Assembly (NCBI GenBank): GCA_009829735.1
Contig: CM020620.1
Location: 20,682,020 to 20,746,019, forward strand
Length of the DNA stretch: 64,000 nucleotides
Direction: 5' to 3'
Source of the DNA: Pyropia yezoensis
Lineage: Eukaryota > Rhodophyta > Bangiophyceae > Bangiales > Bangiaceae
Translations under genes and position numbers: made by a program
The notes under the pieces: model-generated
Database searches by the model: none
The model's input: the letters and a program-made list of their open reading frames with translations, nothing else
Told to the model about the DNA's origin: nothing
Shown here: one piece after another, positions 10,626-20,475 of the stretch
Layout of the letters: each line of letters begins with the position of its first letter
Numbering within the stretch: position 1 is the stretch's first letter

Positions 10626-11174
10626 GACCAGCCTAAAGGATCGCCACCACAGCGGCCCGTGCGACACAAGCGCCCCCGCACTGCTCGCCAACGTGCCGCA
10701 GCGAACGTTAGTCAAAGGCTGCCCTTCGTGCTCGAGTGTTGGCGAAACGGGACCATGCCTCCAGACGTTGCTGTCGTGCTTGAAAGCCGCGGAGTCACGG
10801 CGGATGTCCTGTCGGGATGGGTGACCCCCGCAGCAATGAAACAGCTGGTTACTCGCCGAGTCAACGCGACAAAGCAGAGACAAGCCCGCAAGCGCGCCCG
10901 AGAAGAAGCAGCATCGGAAGCAGTACCCGTCGGCAAGGTCGCCAGACGGACAAGAAGGGACGGCCGCAAACGCGACAACCGAGACGGGGGGAGCGCCGGG
11001 GCCACGACATTGGTGGGCGAGCACCAGGGCGGCCCGCGGGGCCGTGCGAGCCGCAGCCGCCACCGGCGACAGACACGCAGGGGTTCTGACGACGAGTCGG
11101 ACTCTGTCGGAAGCGCAGGGGATGGGCGGGCGGGGGCAGCACCCAGCACACCCCAGCCCCCACCCCCACCGTAG
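10626..11174 (+). CDS. In-frame basic extension after the TAG stop
   Basis: After the TAG at 10623-10625 the same frame stays open for 182 codons to the TAG at 11172. The first half has ordinary protein composition (QRLPFVLECWRNG, then a helix-like stretch ending KQLVTRRVNATKQ). The second half is Lys/Arg-rich with nuclear-localisation-like clusters (ARKRAREE, GRKRD), then RS/SD-rich and a Pro tail. It either is the original C-terminus of the protease-nuclease protein cut off by a nonsense change, is made by readthrough, or is a separate small protein from the internal ATG at 10754. The continuous frame and normal composition favour the first two. Confidence 0.5.
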   Translation, partial: DQPKGSPPQRPVRHKRPRTARQRAAANVSQRLPFVLECWRNGTMPPDVAVVLESRGVTADVLSGWVTPAAMKQLVTRRVNATKQRQARKRAREEAASEAVPVGKVARRTRRDGRKRDNRDGGSAGATTLVGEHQGGPRGRASRSRHRRQTRRGSDDESDSVGSAGDGRAGAAPSTPQPPPPP

Positions 11175-11552
11175 TCGTCTGGTCGACGGACACGGTAGTG
11201 GGTGAACCGTTTTAAGGAAGGGGAGAGAAGAGACACAAAACTATGGTGTGGGGGAGCACATTATTATTTTTTTTTCTTCACCCGTTACCAGGCGGGCCGT
11301 GTACGCCATGCTCTCCCACTTCGCAATACAGTCTGTGAGCCACTACTCACCGACACGGGCCACCTTCTGTTTATTGTGGGCTGTCGACTGGTGGCCGGTA
11401 GACCTGCCAGCCACACGCCTCTGGGCCGACCCACTGGCCGCCATCCCACCGAACCACAGGGTGGCCCCGCCGGTCCTCTTCTCATGCGGTGCACCAGTGG
11501 CGTGACACAGAGGCGACAGAATAGCACCCGAGGACACCGGGTTCCATGGGTG
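11175..11552. other. Spacer between convergent genes
   Basis: No gene is recognised. It holds a T-rich patch at 11261-11279 (TTATTATTTTTTTTTCTTCA) soon after the stop of the extension, which could belong to a 3' end, followed by ordinary mixed sequence up to the first unit of the minisatellite. Confidence 0.4.
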
Positions 11553-11935
11553 ACGTCCAGTGATCGTGGACCCCCAAATTCACAGTTCACAGTTCAGCCC
11601 CCCCCCCCTCCCACGCCACCCCTGGCGTCGTCCAGTGATCGTGACACCCCAAATTCAGAATTCACCACCCTCCCTCACGCCCTCCCTGGTGTCGTCCAGT
11701 GATCGTGGCCGACTAAATTTCGGGTGGCATTTCACTCGCCCCCCCCCCCCCCCCCCGCCTCAAACCCTCCCTGGTGTCGTCCAGTGATCGTGGCCGACTA
11801 AATTTCGGGTGGCATTTCAATCGCCCCCCCCCCCCCCCGCCTGGAACCCTCCCTGGTGTCGTCCAGTGATCGTGGCCGACTAAATTTCGGGTTGCATTTC
11901 ACTCGCGCCCCCCCCCCCCCTTGGTGGCGTTCAGC
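11553..11935 (+). repeat. Hairpin minisatellite, array A
   Basis: About five units of 55-80 bp. Each has GTCGTCCAGTGATCGTGG followed by AAATTC or AAATTTCGGG, a C-run and CCCTCCCTGGT. The core can fold: GTCGTCCA and the downstream TGG(A/C)CGAC pair around a 7-nt loop. The same family in reverse orientation flanks the copia element at 24866-25035 and 31362-31915. Confidence 0.85.
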
Positions 11936-12045
11936 CATGTCTTCCAGAGATCGTGCACCAGCGCGCAGTGCGGTGGCGAAGATAATAATCCAAATTTGCT
12001 TGGTCATAGCCGCCCGATCGTGCCTTGTTGGTCACTGCTTCTTCG

Positions 12046-13254
12046 TCATTTACGAGATCTTGTGGCCCCGGACGAGGTCCCTGGCTGCGGCCATCGACTC
12101 TCTGGGCGCTCCCCAGCGAGGTACACGCGAAAGATGTTTTCCTTCAACGCCGGCCGGCCCGCATCAGCGTACCAGTGCAATCGGTGGTTAGTCCCAGTGC
12201 TGGCCGCACCATGATGAACCAGGTCCTGTCGAAACACCAGCACGTCCCCAGGCTGCAGTACGACGACCACCGGCTCAATCTCCTTTGTCATAGCACCTCC
12301 CGGGGAGGCCGGGAGACACGGGTGCGAGTGTGGGTAGACGACCACCCCCGTGGGGCCTTCCGATAGGGCAAGCAGAAAAGAGAGGGCCGGACCGGCGCTC
12401 TTGACGTTCGCCGGGTAGAACGAGTCAACATGACCCAGTTGCGCGGGACATTCGCCAAAGCTTCGAAGCAGAGACGGCCCGTAGAGCGTGTGGTAGCGCT
12501 TGCCCCATGTGAACTGCGCCTGTCCGTGTAAGATGGTGGCCGCCGTACACACGCGCACCCACGTGTTCAAGTCGGCGCCTTGGATCTCCTTGGGTGGGAC
12601 CGGCACGGTCTGCCCGCATGAGCGCATCACACGGCCCCCTGATGCCTTGCCGTCCGCGCGAACGTACTGCGAGGGTTGTCCTTGAAGCGTTCCCAGTAGG
12701 TCCGTGGGGACGAAGATACCTGCCGATTCCATTTCAGACTTGAGCATGTCGTTGAACATTGTCCTAAACGATGACAACGGCAGGTCGTCGCACAGACGGG
12801 CGGCGTCCACAGCATCTTGCGGGTCACACGCCGCCTTGACAATCGTAAACCCTCGGCCGGGTGTCTCAAGGTGAGACTGGAAGTCTGTCCTCAGCGTGGT
12901 AGCGTCGAGGATGCCGCGCACGGGTTCTCGGCTTGGGCCTGGGGACGATGTCGATGACGGTTCCCAGTCACGCCATGCCGCTCCTTCGGCATTGACGCCC
13001 GTTCGTCCGAGTACTCTGCGCTCGCCATCACCCAGACCGTTGACTTGGTCTAAGGTCGTCCTCGACAGGGTACTGGGCGGCGTGGAGGCCCCTGGCTGCG
13101 TGTGGCCACTGGCACCAGTAGCCGTAGAGGGGAGCGGTGGAGGATCCCGTCCGAGTGCTGTCCTTGATCGCTTTGACCGTTTCCGCTGCCCATGTCCACG
13201 GACACGCTTTCCGTTTTCATCTCGCTGAGAGTAGCTGCCCGACGGCGAGGACAT
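12046..13254 (-). CDS. 2-oxoglutarate/Fe(II)-dependent dioxygenase
   Basis: 402 codons from ATG 13254 (an in-frame GTG lies at 13263). The first 130 residues are basic and Ser/Thr/Pro-rich (QRKRSKRSR, a likely nuclear signal). The C-terminal 250 residues show a double-stranded beta-helix oxygenase: iron ligands HVD (His275, Asp277) and the distal His347 in LVHHGAAS, the 2OG-binding Arg358 in NHRLHWY, and a PGDVLVF strand just before the distal His. Homologues oxidise protein, small-molecule or nucleic-acid targets; the substrate is not predictable here. Oxygenases of the TET/JBP and AlkB classes occur in transposons of algae and fungi, and the position beside a nuclease-protease gene suggests a similar role, by inference. 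It is convergent with the protease-nuclease gene and its 5' side abuts a tandem array. Confidence 0.75.
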   Translation of the reverse strand: MSSPSGSYSQRDENGKRVRGHGQRKRSKRSRTALGRDPPPLPSTATGASGHTQPGASTPPSTLSRTTLDQVNGLGDGERRVLGRTGVNAEGAAWRDWEPSSTSSPGPSREPVRGILDATTLRTDFQSHLETPGRGFTIVKAACDPQDAVDAARLCDDLPLSSFRTMFNDMLKSEMESAGIFVPTDLLGTLQGQPSQYVRADGKASGGRVMRSCGQTVPVPPKEIQGADLNTWVRVCTAATILHGQAQFTWGKRYHTLYGPSLLRSFGECPAQLGHVDSFYPANVKSAGPALSFLLALSEGPTGVVVYPHSHPCLPASPGGAMTKEIEPVVVVLQPGDVLVFRQDLVHHGAASTGTNHRLHWYADAGRPALKENIFRVYLAGERPESRWPQPGTSSGATRSRK

Positions 13255-13344
13255 GGGCGGCACGAAATGGGGACGAACGCGAAGCCGGTCCCGTTGAGAC
13301 GAATAACGGGGCGGGGGGTGGAGGGGGGAGGCGGGAGAAAAGGG

Positions 13345-14935
13345 GGAGGCCCCGCGACGGCTTTAAGCACGTCAGCAGAACAGGGGGGACGGAAAGAAGG
13401 GGGAGGCCCCGCGACGGCTTTAAAAACGTCAGCAGAACAGGGGGGGGAAAGATGGGGAGGCCCCGCGACGGCTTTAAGCACGTCAGCAGAACAGGGGAGG
13501 GAAGAACGGGGAGGCCCCGCGACGGCTTAAAACACGTCAGCAGAACAGGGGGGGGAAAAGAGGGGGCGGCCCCGCGACGGCTTTAAGCACGTCGGCAAAA
13601 CAGGGGGGGAAAGAAGGGGGAGGCCCCGCGACGGCTTCAAGCACGTCAGCAGAACAGGGGGGGGAAAGAGGGGGAGGCCCCGCGACGGCTTTCAGCACGT
13701 CAGCAGAACAGGGGGGGGAAAGTCGGGGAGGCCCCGAGACGGCTTTAAGCACGTCAGCAGAACAGCGGGGGGAAAGAGGGTGGAGGCCCCCCGACGGCTT
13801 TAAGCACGTCAGCAGAACAGGCGGGGGAAAAGAGGGTGAGGCCCCGCGACGGCTTTAAGCACGTCAGCAGAACAGGGGGGGGAAAGTCGGGGAGGCCCCG
13901 AGACGGCTTTAAGCACGTCAGCAGAACAGCGGGGGGAAAGAGGGTGGAGGCCCCCCGACGGCTTTAAGCACGTCAGCAGAACAGGCGGGGGAAAAGAGGG
14001 TGAGGCCCCGCGACGGCTTTAAGCACGTCAGCAGAACAGGGGGGGGAAAGAGAAGGAGGCCTTGCGACGGCTTCAAGCACGTCAGCAGAACAGGGGGGGG
14101 AAAGAGGGGGAGGCCCCGCGACGGCTTTCAGCACGTCAGCAGAACAGGGGGGGGAAAGTCGGGGAGGCCCCGAGACGGCTTTAAGCACGTCAGCAGAACA
14201 GCGGGGGGAAAGAGGGTGGAGGCCCCCCGACGGCTTTAAGCACGTCAGCAGAACAGGCGGGGGAAAAGAGGGTGAGGCCCCGCGACGGCTTTAAGCACGT
14301 CGGCAGAACAGGGGGGGGAAAGAGGGGGAGGCCCCGCGACGGCTTTCTGCACGTCAGCAGAACAGCAGGGGAAGAGTCGGGGAGGCCCCGCGACGGCTTT
14401 AAGCACGTCAGCAGAACAGGGGGGGGAAAGAGGGGGAGGCCTCGCGACGGCTTTCAGCACGTCAGCAGAACAGGCGGGGGGAAAGTCGGGGAGGCCCCGC
14501 GACGGCTTTAAGCACGTCAGCAGAACAGGGGGGGGAAAGAGGGGGAGGCCTTGCGACGGCTTTAAGCACGTCAGCAGAACAGGGGGGGGAAAGAGGGGGA
14601 GGCCCCGCGACGGCTTTCAGCACGTCAGCAGAACAGCGGGGGAAAAGTAGGGGAGGCCCCGCGACGGCTTTAAGCACGTCAGCAGAACAGGGGGGGGAAA
14701 GAGGGGGAGGCCCCGCGACGGCTTTCAGCACGTCAGCAGAACAGGGGGGGGAAAGTCGGGGAGGCCCCGAGACGGCTTTAAGCACGTCAGCAGAACAGGG
14801 AGGGGAAAGAGGGGGGAGGCCCCGCGACGGCTTTAAGCACGTCAGCAGAACAGGCGGGGGAAAAGAGGGGGCGGCCCTGCGACGGCTTTAAGCACGTCGG
14901 CAGAACAGGGGAGGGAAGAAGGGGGAGGCCCGAGG
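13345..14935. repeat. 54-55 bp tandem repeat array, about 29 copies
   Basis: The unit reads roughly GAGGCCCCGCGACGGCTT TAAGCACGTCAGCAGAACAG followed by a G-run and AAAGAG. Variation is mainly in the G-run length and a few positions (TTCAGC or TTCTGC for TTAAGC). A higher-order pattern is visible: a pair of variant units with AGCGGGGGG and AGGCGGGGG recurs at about 13761, 13931 and 14203. Since 54 is a multiple of three, open frames run through it on both strands; I regard them as by-products. It starts about 90 bp upstream of the oxygenase ATG. Confidence 0.95.
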
Positions 14936-15071
14936 GGAGGAACGGGAAGGGCGAGGGGGGGGGGGAGGGGGGGGCAGGAAGGAGAGGGGGGATGAGTTGT
15001 TTGTAGTCGAGCGATCACGCCTGCCTGGGGCCCATTCGCATAAAACACCCACTATGCACACGACGCACACA

Positions 15072-15114
15072 AATGCGTGCATGCGCGCATGCGCGCGCAT
15101 GCGCGCATGCGCGC
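15072..15114. repeat. Alternating GCATGCGC tract
   Basis: Tandem alternating purine-pyrimidine sequence built of GCATGCGC units. Such tracts are self-complementary and can adopt Z-DNA or cruciform structures. Confidence 0.85.
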
Positions 15115-15412
15115 CGGAACCCCAGCCAAAGTGAACTGGTAGTGTATCGGGATATATGAATTCGGAGAGCATTCCGACCTCTGGTGTCTGCTGCGGTCGC
15201 TGAGGTGGTCGTTCTTTTGCAGTGGTTTGTCTCTCTTGATGTCCCCTGCGAAGACCCCTACCCAAACCTTCCCGCCCCCCCCCCCACCAGCACCACCACT
15301 ACGACACGCGGGTGGCGGGAAGGCCCCGGGGGGCGTGGTGGTGGGCACGCAATGGCCTGCCACGCACCCATGGCCATGTTGCCGCCACCACCCAGGCGCC
15401 GGGGACTGGTGA

Positions 15413-15471
15413 GTGGCGGTGGCGGTGGCGGTGGCGGTGGCGGTGGCGGTGGCGGTGGCGGTGGCGGTGGC

Positions 15472-15501
<30 letters not shown>
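15413..15501. repeat. GGTGGC hexanucleotide microsatellite
   Basis: About fourteen nearly perfect GGTGGC units in a row. It yields open Gly or Trp-Arg frames that are not evidence for a gene. Confidence 0.95.
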
Positions 15502-15504
<3 letters not shown>

Positions 15505-16275
15505 TGCCGTCGGCGGCGGTGGCAGTGGCGGCAGCCCCACCGCCCCGCAGGGGGCGACGGAGCAGCGTGGCACGTTTTGATGAATGGGGCCGTATCGACG
15601 GGCATGCCCCCCGCCCCGCGCGCGCCTGGCGTCTCTAGAGCACCTGGCGCCTCCCCGCACCAGCTATTCAGGTACCGACGGCCGCCGCCTCTTCCCAGTG
15701 ACACATTGACAGGCCGGCAGACCTCCCCGGCCTGCCCCCTCCTACACCCACGTCATTCCTGTGTGCGAAAGCCAGCAACCGAGTCGGCGGGCGAGGTGCC
15801 AAAAACAGCACCCCAGCCAATAAAAGAAAAGGGCAACACGAACAAAATCGGCGCGGCAGCCGCCGCGGCACGGGCCGTGGCTCTGCCGTCTTGCTGGCCA
15901 CGTCTATAAGTACGTAGGAAGTGGAAAGTGGAGGGGAGAGGAAGGGGGGCGGGTTGGCACCGCAGGGGACCCGAGGAACCCCGTCCTCCCAAGACTCACC
16001 TGGAATACAGACCACGCAGAGAGATGGGGGGCTCCCGCTCGCCGCCCATGCACCGCGCGTCATGAGGAGTGCCCAACATATATACCTGCTGGGGGGTGGC
16101 GGGCGGGAGCGGGGGGGGCTGACGGGCCAAGATGGCGGCCGTGTTGTCTCGTAGCGCCGGAGAACCCCCGCGCCCGCCAGCCCAGGTGGGGGTGTGCAAG
16201 TGCAGCACCGCCCCGACGCCCCGGGCGGCGGCGGCCTGGCCGTTGGTGGAGGGGGTGCGGGGGTGCCCAGCCGCA

Positions 16276-19200
16276 CTAGCCGGGGGGCGAGGGCGGCAGC
16301 CAGCCACACTGGCCGCAGCCGCCGCCGCTGCCGCCGCCGCAACGGCCGGGGTCGTGCGCGGCCACGAGAGGGGCTGAGCGGGAAATGAGAGGCGGCCCAC
16401 AGCGGCAGTCACCGCCAGTCACGGCGACCGCCACGCCCCCCCCCGTCCCCCCCGCCCCCCCGGCCGCGCCACCCCCCCCGGCCGCGCGGGCGCCAGCGGT
16501 CTCCCCCTCCCCCCCCCCACCCCCCCCCGCGCCCCCTGCCGCCGTCAGCTCGAGCAGCTGTCCTCCCGGCGGGACCCCCCCCTCCCGCAGCGCCCGGGCG
16601 GCCACCCCCGCAAACGCCACGTCCCGCGCCACCCCTCGCACCAGGAGGGTGTAGGCCACGCCCCGGCGGCCCGCGCGGCCGGTGCGGCCCACCCGGTGGG
16701 TGTGGGCGTCCCAGTCGGTCGCCGGCTCCACATTCACCACCGTCCCGACGGTGGGCACGTCCAGGCCACGGGCAGCCAGGTCGGTCGACACGAGCAGCCG
16801 CACGTCACCCGACCGGAAGAGCCGCAGCAGCGCCACCCGGTCTGCGGCGTCGGTCTCGCCGTGCACGCACGCGGTGGGCGTGCCGGCGGCGCGGAGGTCG
16901 TTGGCGAGCGCCGCCGCCGAGCCGCGCGTCGACGCAAACAGCACCGCCGAGGCGGTGCCGGCAGTAAAGGAGGGGAGGTGTGCGGCCAGCCACGCCGCCT
17001 TGGCCGCCGCCGAAGGGAGGACCACAAAGTGTTGGGTGATATCGGCGTGGACCGATACGCCGGCGGCGGCTGTAGACATACCGCGAGGGGGGGGGGAGAC
17101 TCCGTCGGCGGCCGACGCCACAGCCGCATCGCCACTGGACATGAAAGCGCCACCGCCGCTGCCGCCGCTGCCGCCGCCGCCCGCCCCTCCCCCCACCGTG
17201 ACCTGTACGGGCGAGGTGAGGGTGTCGAGCGCCAGCCGCTCCATCGACCGCGGCCACGTGGCGCTGTACAGAAGCGTCTGCCGGTCGGGCCGGGTCACGA
17301 CCACGACGGAGCGAACCTGCTGCTCAAAGCCGAGCGACAGCATCCGGTCGGCCTCGTCGAGCACCAGCAGTGTAACCCGGCCGAGGGCGCCGGCGCCGCC
17401 CTTGCCGCCGAGCACGTCGAGCAGCCGGCCGGGGGTGGCCACCACCAGCGGCGGGCCCGCCTCCCGCAGCGCGCGCAGCTGCGCGCACCGCCCCCCACCG
17501 CCAATAATGACGCCCACCGAGACGCCCAGGTGGCGGCCCAGGCGGGTGGCCTCGGCGCCCGTCTGGGCGGCCAGCTCCCGGGTGGGTGCCAGAATGAGCG
17601 CCACGGGGCCGCGGGAGGGGGTGGCGGCGGCAGCGGCGCCTTCACCGCCACCACCACCGCCGCCGTCGCCTTCAACGACCCAACTTCCATCCCGTCCATT
17701 ACCGCCGCCGCCGACGCCGCCGACGTCGCCACCACCACCACCACCACCACCACCACCACCACCACCACCACCACCCCTACCACCGCCGCCACGGCTGCCC
17801 CCACCCGCCCGCCCCGCCGCGGCAATATGCGCGAAAGCGGGCAGCAGGAAGGCAAGCGTCTTTCCACTGCCCGTCGGCGCGCGGACGAGCGTGTCCCGGC
17901 CAGACAGACAGACGAGCAACGACAGTCGCTGCACGGGGGTGGGCGCTGGAAAGGCCCGACAGACGGCAGCGAGGATCGCTGCGGGGACGCTCGTGCCCAG
18001 CTGCGCAAAGTCACTCAGTGGGGGGGGGGGGGGGGGAGCACCTCGTCGCCGTCTGGCGAGCCGCCGCCGCCACCGCCACCCCCACCGCGCCTGGCATCGA
18101 CATGGGCAAAGGGTGGCCGCGGCGCCCCCCGCCGCCCGTGTCCCGTGTAGCGGTCGACGACGGTCGCGTGGAGCGAGGCGTGGAGAGCGGCCAGCTGGGG
18201 CGGCGGCGGAACCCCCGCCGCGGCGCTGCTGACGGGGTAAAAGCGCTTGCGTAGCGGCGGGTACGCCACTGCCGCGTGGTCCACCGGCGGCAACAAAAGC
18301 CCGTCGGGGGCAGCCACAAACGGGTGCCCTCGTCGGCGGCGGCCACTGCGGCCACCGCCACCGCCATTGCCGCCGCTCTCGTCAGAGTCGTCCACACCAT
18401 CCGCGTCGTGCTGATTGGGGGAGCGCTGGCCGCCACCCAAGCTTTCGCCAGCGGCGGCATAGTAGGCGTCGAGGGCGTCGGCGGCGTCCTCCCCTTCGTG
18501 GTCCTCATCCCAGGCGGCGGCGGCTCCCTCTGGTTGCGCGCCCCCGGAATGCCCCGCCCCACCGCCCGCAGCGTCCGACGCCGCCTTCCCCCGTGGGGGC
18601 GCGCCGCCTCTGCCCTCCCTGTGGGGGCTGCCGTTGGCCGTCGCTCCGGCCACGCCAGCGCCAAGGATGCCATCCATGTAGGCGTCAAGGGCGTCAAGGG
18701 GCGGGGTGCTGCCCCGCACACGGGCAGTGGGGCCACTGGCTGCGGCAAAGGCGCCGGCGACGGCAGGCGCAGCCTCATCGTCGGGAGTCGGGCGCCCCTC
18801 ACCGCCGCTAAGCCCGTCGCCGGGGCTGCCACCACCATCGCTGCGCCCACGGCCGCCACACCCGTGGCCATCGCCACGACCGCTGCCGCTGTCGACACCG
18901 CTGCTACTGCCGCCGCCACCGACGCCACCACCGCCACCGACGCCACGGCCGCGACCGCTGCCGCCGTCGACCACAGGAACCCTCTCGCGGCGTGCCGGCG
19001 GCAGACGCGGTGGTGCCCCCCCCTCCCCGCCCGCCCTCCCCTCCTCTTCATCGGCCCACGGGCGTGGCCGCGGGCGCTTGGCGCGCGCTGTGGCGGCGGT
19101 GAGTGGTGAGGAAGAAGCGGGTCGGGCAAGTGTGCTTGGCGCCATCAGCGACGGCCCAGCCGGCGGGGACCCCCCAGCGGTGGGCCCGTCCGCCGTGGCT

Positions 19201-19484
19201 GCGACAGAAGGCGGGGGGAGGCCAGGGGCAGAAGGGACATCCATAGCGGCGGCACCAGCGGTGGGAGCTGCAATGACAGCAGCTGCATCGGGAGGACGCG
19301 TGCGGGGGGCAGTCTCGGCCAGTGGCGTCGGCACAGCGGCCGCAGGGAGAGCCGCGGTAGTGGCGGCGGCGGCAGGGGCGCCCCCCCAGGCGGCGGCCGG
19401 GCGGCGGCTACCGGCGGTGGCCTTGCTGCCCGCGGCCTTGCCGCCCGCGGCCTTGCCGAGGCGGAAACCAAAGCCCCCCGCCAT
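16276..19484 (-). CDS. DEAD-box RNA helicase, DDX42/DDX46 (Prp5)-like, frame broken
   Basis: The N-terminal part (19484 to about 18037) starts MAGGFGFRLGK. It holds a long low-complexity region, PLDALDAYMDGI and, before the core, DHAAVAYPPLRKRFYPV, all typical of the DDX42/DDX46/Prp5 group of splicing-associated helicases. The core (18014-16600) has the Q-motif region (LSDFAQLG, PTPVQ), APTGSGKT, PTRELAAQ, TPGRL, DEAD (17347-17358), SATW, STDLAARGLDV and HRVGRTGRAG. A Gly-rich insert encoded by a CCA repeat lies between motifs I and Ia, and a second Gly-rich insert follows SATW. The two parts are in different frames: the first runs to TGA at 18015-18017, just past a 17-G run (18020-18036); one base more or less in the run would join them. 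Either an assembly error, a real polymorphism or a pseudogene. The function, ATP-dependent RNA remodelling in pre-spliceosome assembly, follows from the family. Confidence 0.85.
17730..17775. repeat. CCA trinucleotide repeat inside helicase gene
   Basis: About fourteen CCA units on the plus strand, read as glycine codons in the minus-strand helicase. It expands the loop between ATPase motifs I and Ia. Confidence 0.9.
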
Positions 19485-19972
19485 AGCGGCTATGGCGGGG
19501 TGTGGCGGGGGGGGCGTGCAGGGTAGGAGGTGGGGAGGAGGGGAAAGGGGGGAGGAAGGGGAAGGGAGAATGACGGCGGCGGCGGCGGCCCGCCAGGCGT
19601 CAGGTGTGCGAAGGGAGGTCGGGCGGGGGGCTGGCCGTGCCGTGGGCACAAAGACAAAGTGCGGCGGTCGTCGCGGCTCGTGGCAGCCAACGGGCGAGGG
19701 GACGCGGGCCGGTCACGCTCCCCTCCCACGTGGCAAAGAGTCCGAGGACACCCCGGCGCGGGCCAGCCTGAGGCCACCCGCGGCTGGAATGCGCCACGTG
19801 GTGCTCACAGACACTGAAAAACGTCAACAGGCCCAAACTTTCGGCCGCTGCAAGCGCTGTCGTCCCACTGTTCGTGACAACCTCTCGCCTGGGAGAGGAC
19901 GCGCCGTGGCGATCCTCTCTTCCGCGCCGCGCAAACCGGGGGGACTGCATCCCCCCCACGGGGACCCCCGCG

Positions 19973-20004
<32 letters not shown>

Positions 20005-20475
20005 CGTGTCCATTCTCCCAGTGCCCCTTCGCGCAGACGGCGTGTGGGAGGGAGGCGCGTGGCAGGGAGCGCCGGTTCATGCCCGGCCGCCCGCGACGAG
20101 GCGGAAAGAACCAGGCAACCACACCCCTGCGCGGGGGCCCGCGTCGCCGGCAGGGGGGGGGGGGGTGCTCGGTCAACACCAAGCCACAGCGCGTACAGCT
20201 CCCACGCGGCCGGTATGTAGAGGCGATGCCATGTGGACAGCGCGCTGGTTGCGTGCCCGGGAGGCCCCCTCCCCCAAGAAACACCCCAAAAAACAACAAA
20301 CGCAGAGACAGCAGAGCGACGGGCGCGCGGCTCAGAGTGGGAACCACAGCACACAGCTACAATGCTGCAGGTGGTGTCCACCACGCCGGACCACCGCCGC
20401 CGTGCGTGTCGGCGCTACTGGCGGGTCGGCGGCACGCCCACCGCCCGTCGCGATGCGGCACGCCGGCGGCGGCCG
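19485..20475. other. Intergenic between two minus-strand genes
   Basis: No gene is recognised. It contains a GGC/CGG repeat at about 19975-20003, a 14-G run at 20152-20165, and a moderately AT-richer stretch near 20275-20320. It should include the helicase promoter next to 19484 and the 3' end of the membrane-protein gene next to 20476. Confidence 0.45.

Larger units (their letters stand above)
6650..13340. mobile_element. Candidate composite selfish element, Ulp1/GIY-YIG plus dioxygenase
   Basis: This block has visibly lower GC than both sides, starting near 6650 and ending near the tandem array at 13345. It carries a plus-strand protease-nuclease fusion gene (7497-10625), a convergent minus-strand 2OG-Fe(II) oxygenase gene (12046-13254) and a hairpin minisatellite between them. 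Ulp1-like proteases, GIY-YIG nucleases and 2OG-Fe(II) oxygenases are each known as cargo of eukaryotic transposons. No DDE transposase, tyrosine recombinase, Rep/helicase or reverse transcriptase was found, and no terminal repeats were located, so the ends given are only composition boundaries. Calling it one mobile unit is inference. Confidence 0.4.
14936..16275. other. Intergenic with microsatellites
   Basis: No gene is recognised. It holds a G-rich stretch (14936-14995), alternating GCATGCGCGC at 15072-15114, a GGTGGC hexamer array at 15413-15501, an A-rich patch at about 15820-15850 and a TATATA at 16079-16084 facing a short low-complexity frame. The right part probably contains the 3' UTR of the minus-strand helicase. 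Confidence 0.5.

Noticed and set aside
13050-14785. Several ORFs of 70-145 codons through the 54-bp array on both strands
   Set aside because: They come from a period divisible by three in GC-rich repeats and are interrupted whenever the G-run length varies.
13345-14935. CRISPR-like appearance of regularly spaced repeats
   Set aside because: There are no unique spacers; the whole unit is repeated, in a eukaryotic setting.
16079-16377. TATATA followed by an 81-codon plus-strand ORF starting at ATG 16132
   Set aside because: The product is Ala/Pro/Arg low complexity, its end overlaps the helicase coding region in antisense, and nothing else supports a gene.
18276-20220. Plus-strand ORFs of 277 and 504 codons over the helicase N-terminus
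   Set aside because: Shadows of the helicase gene and its GC-rich upstream region, without any domain.
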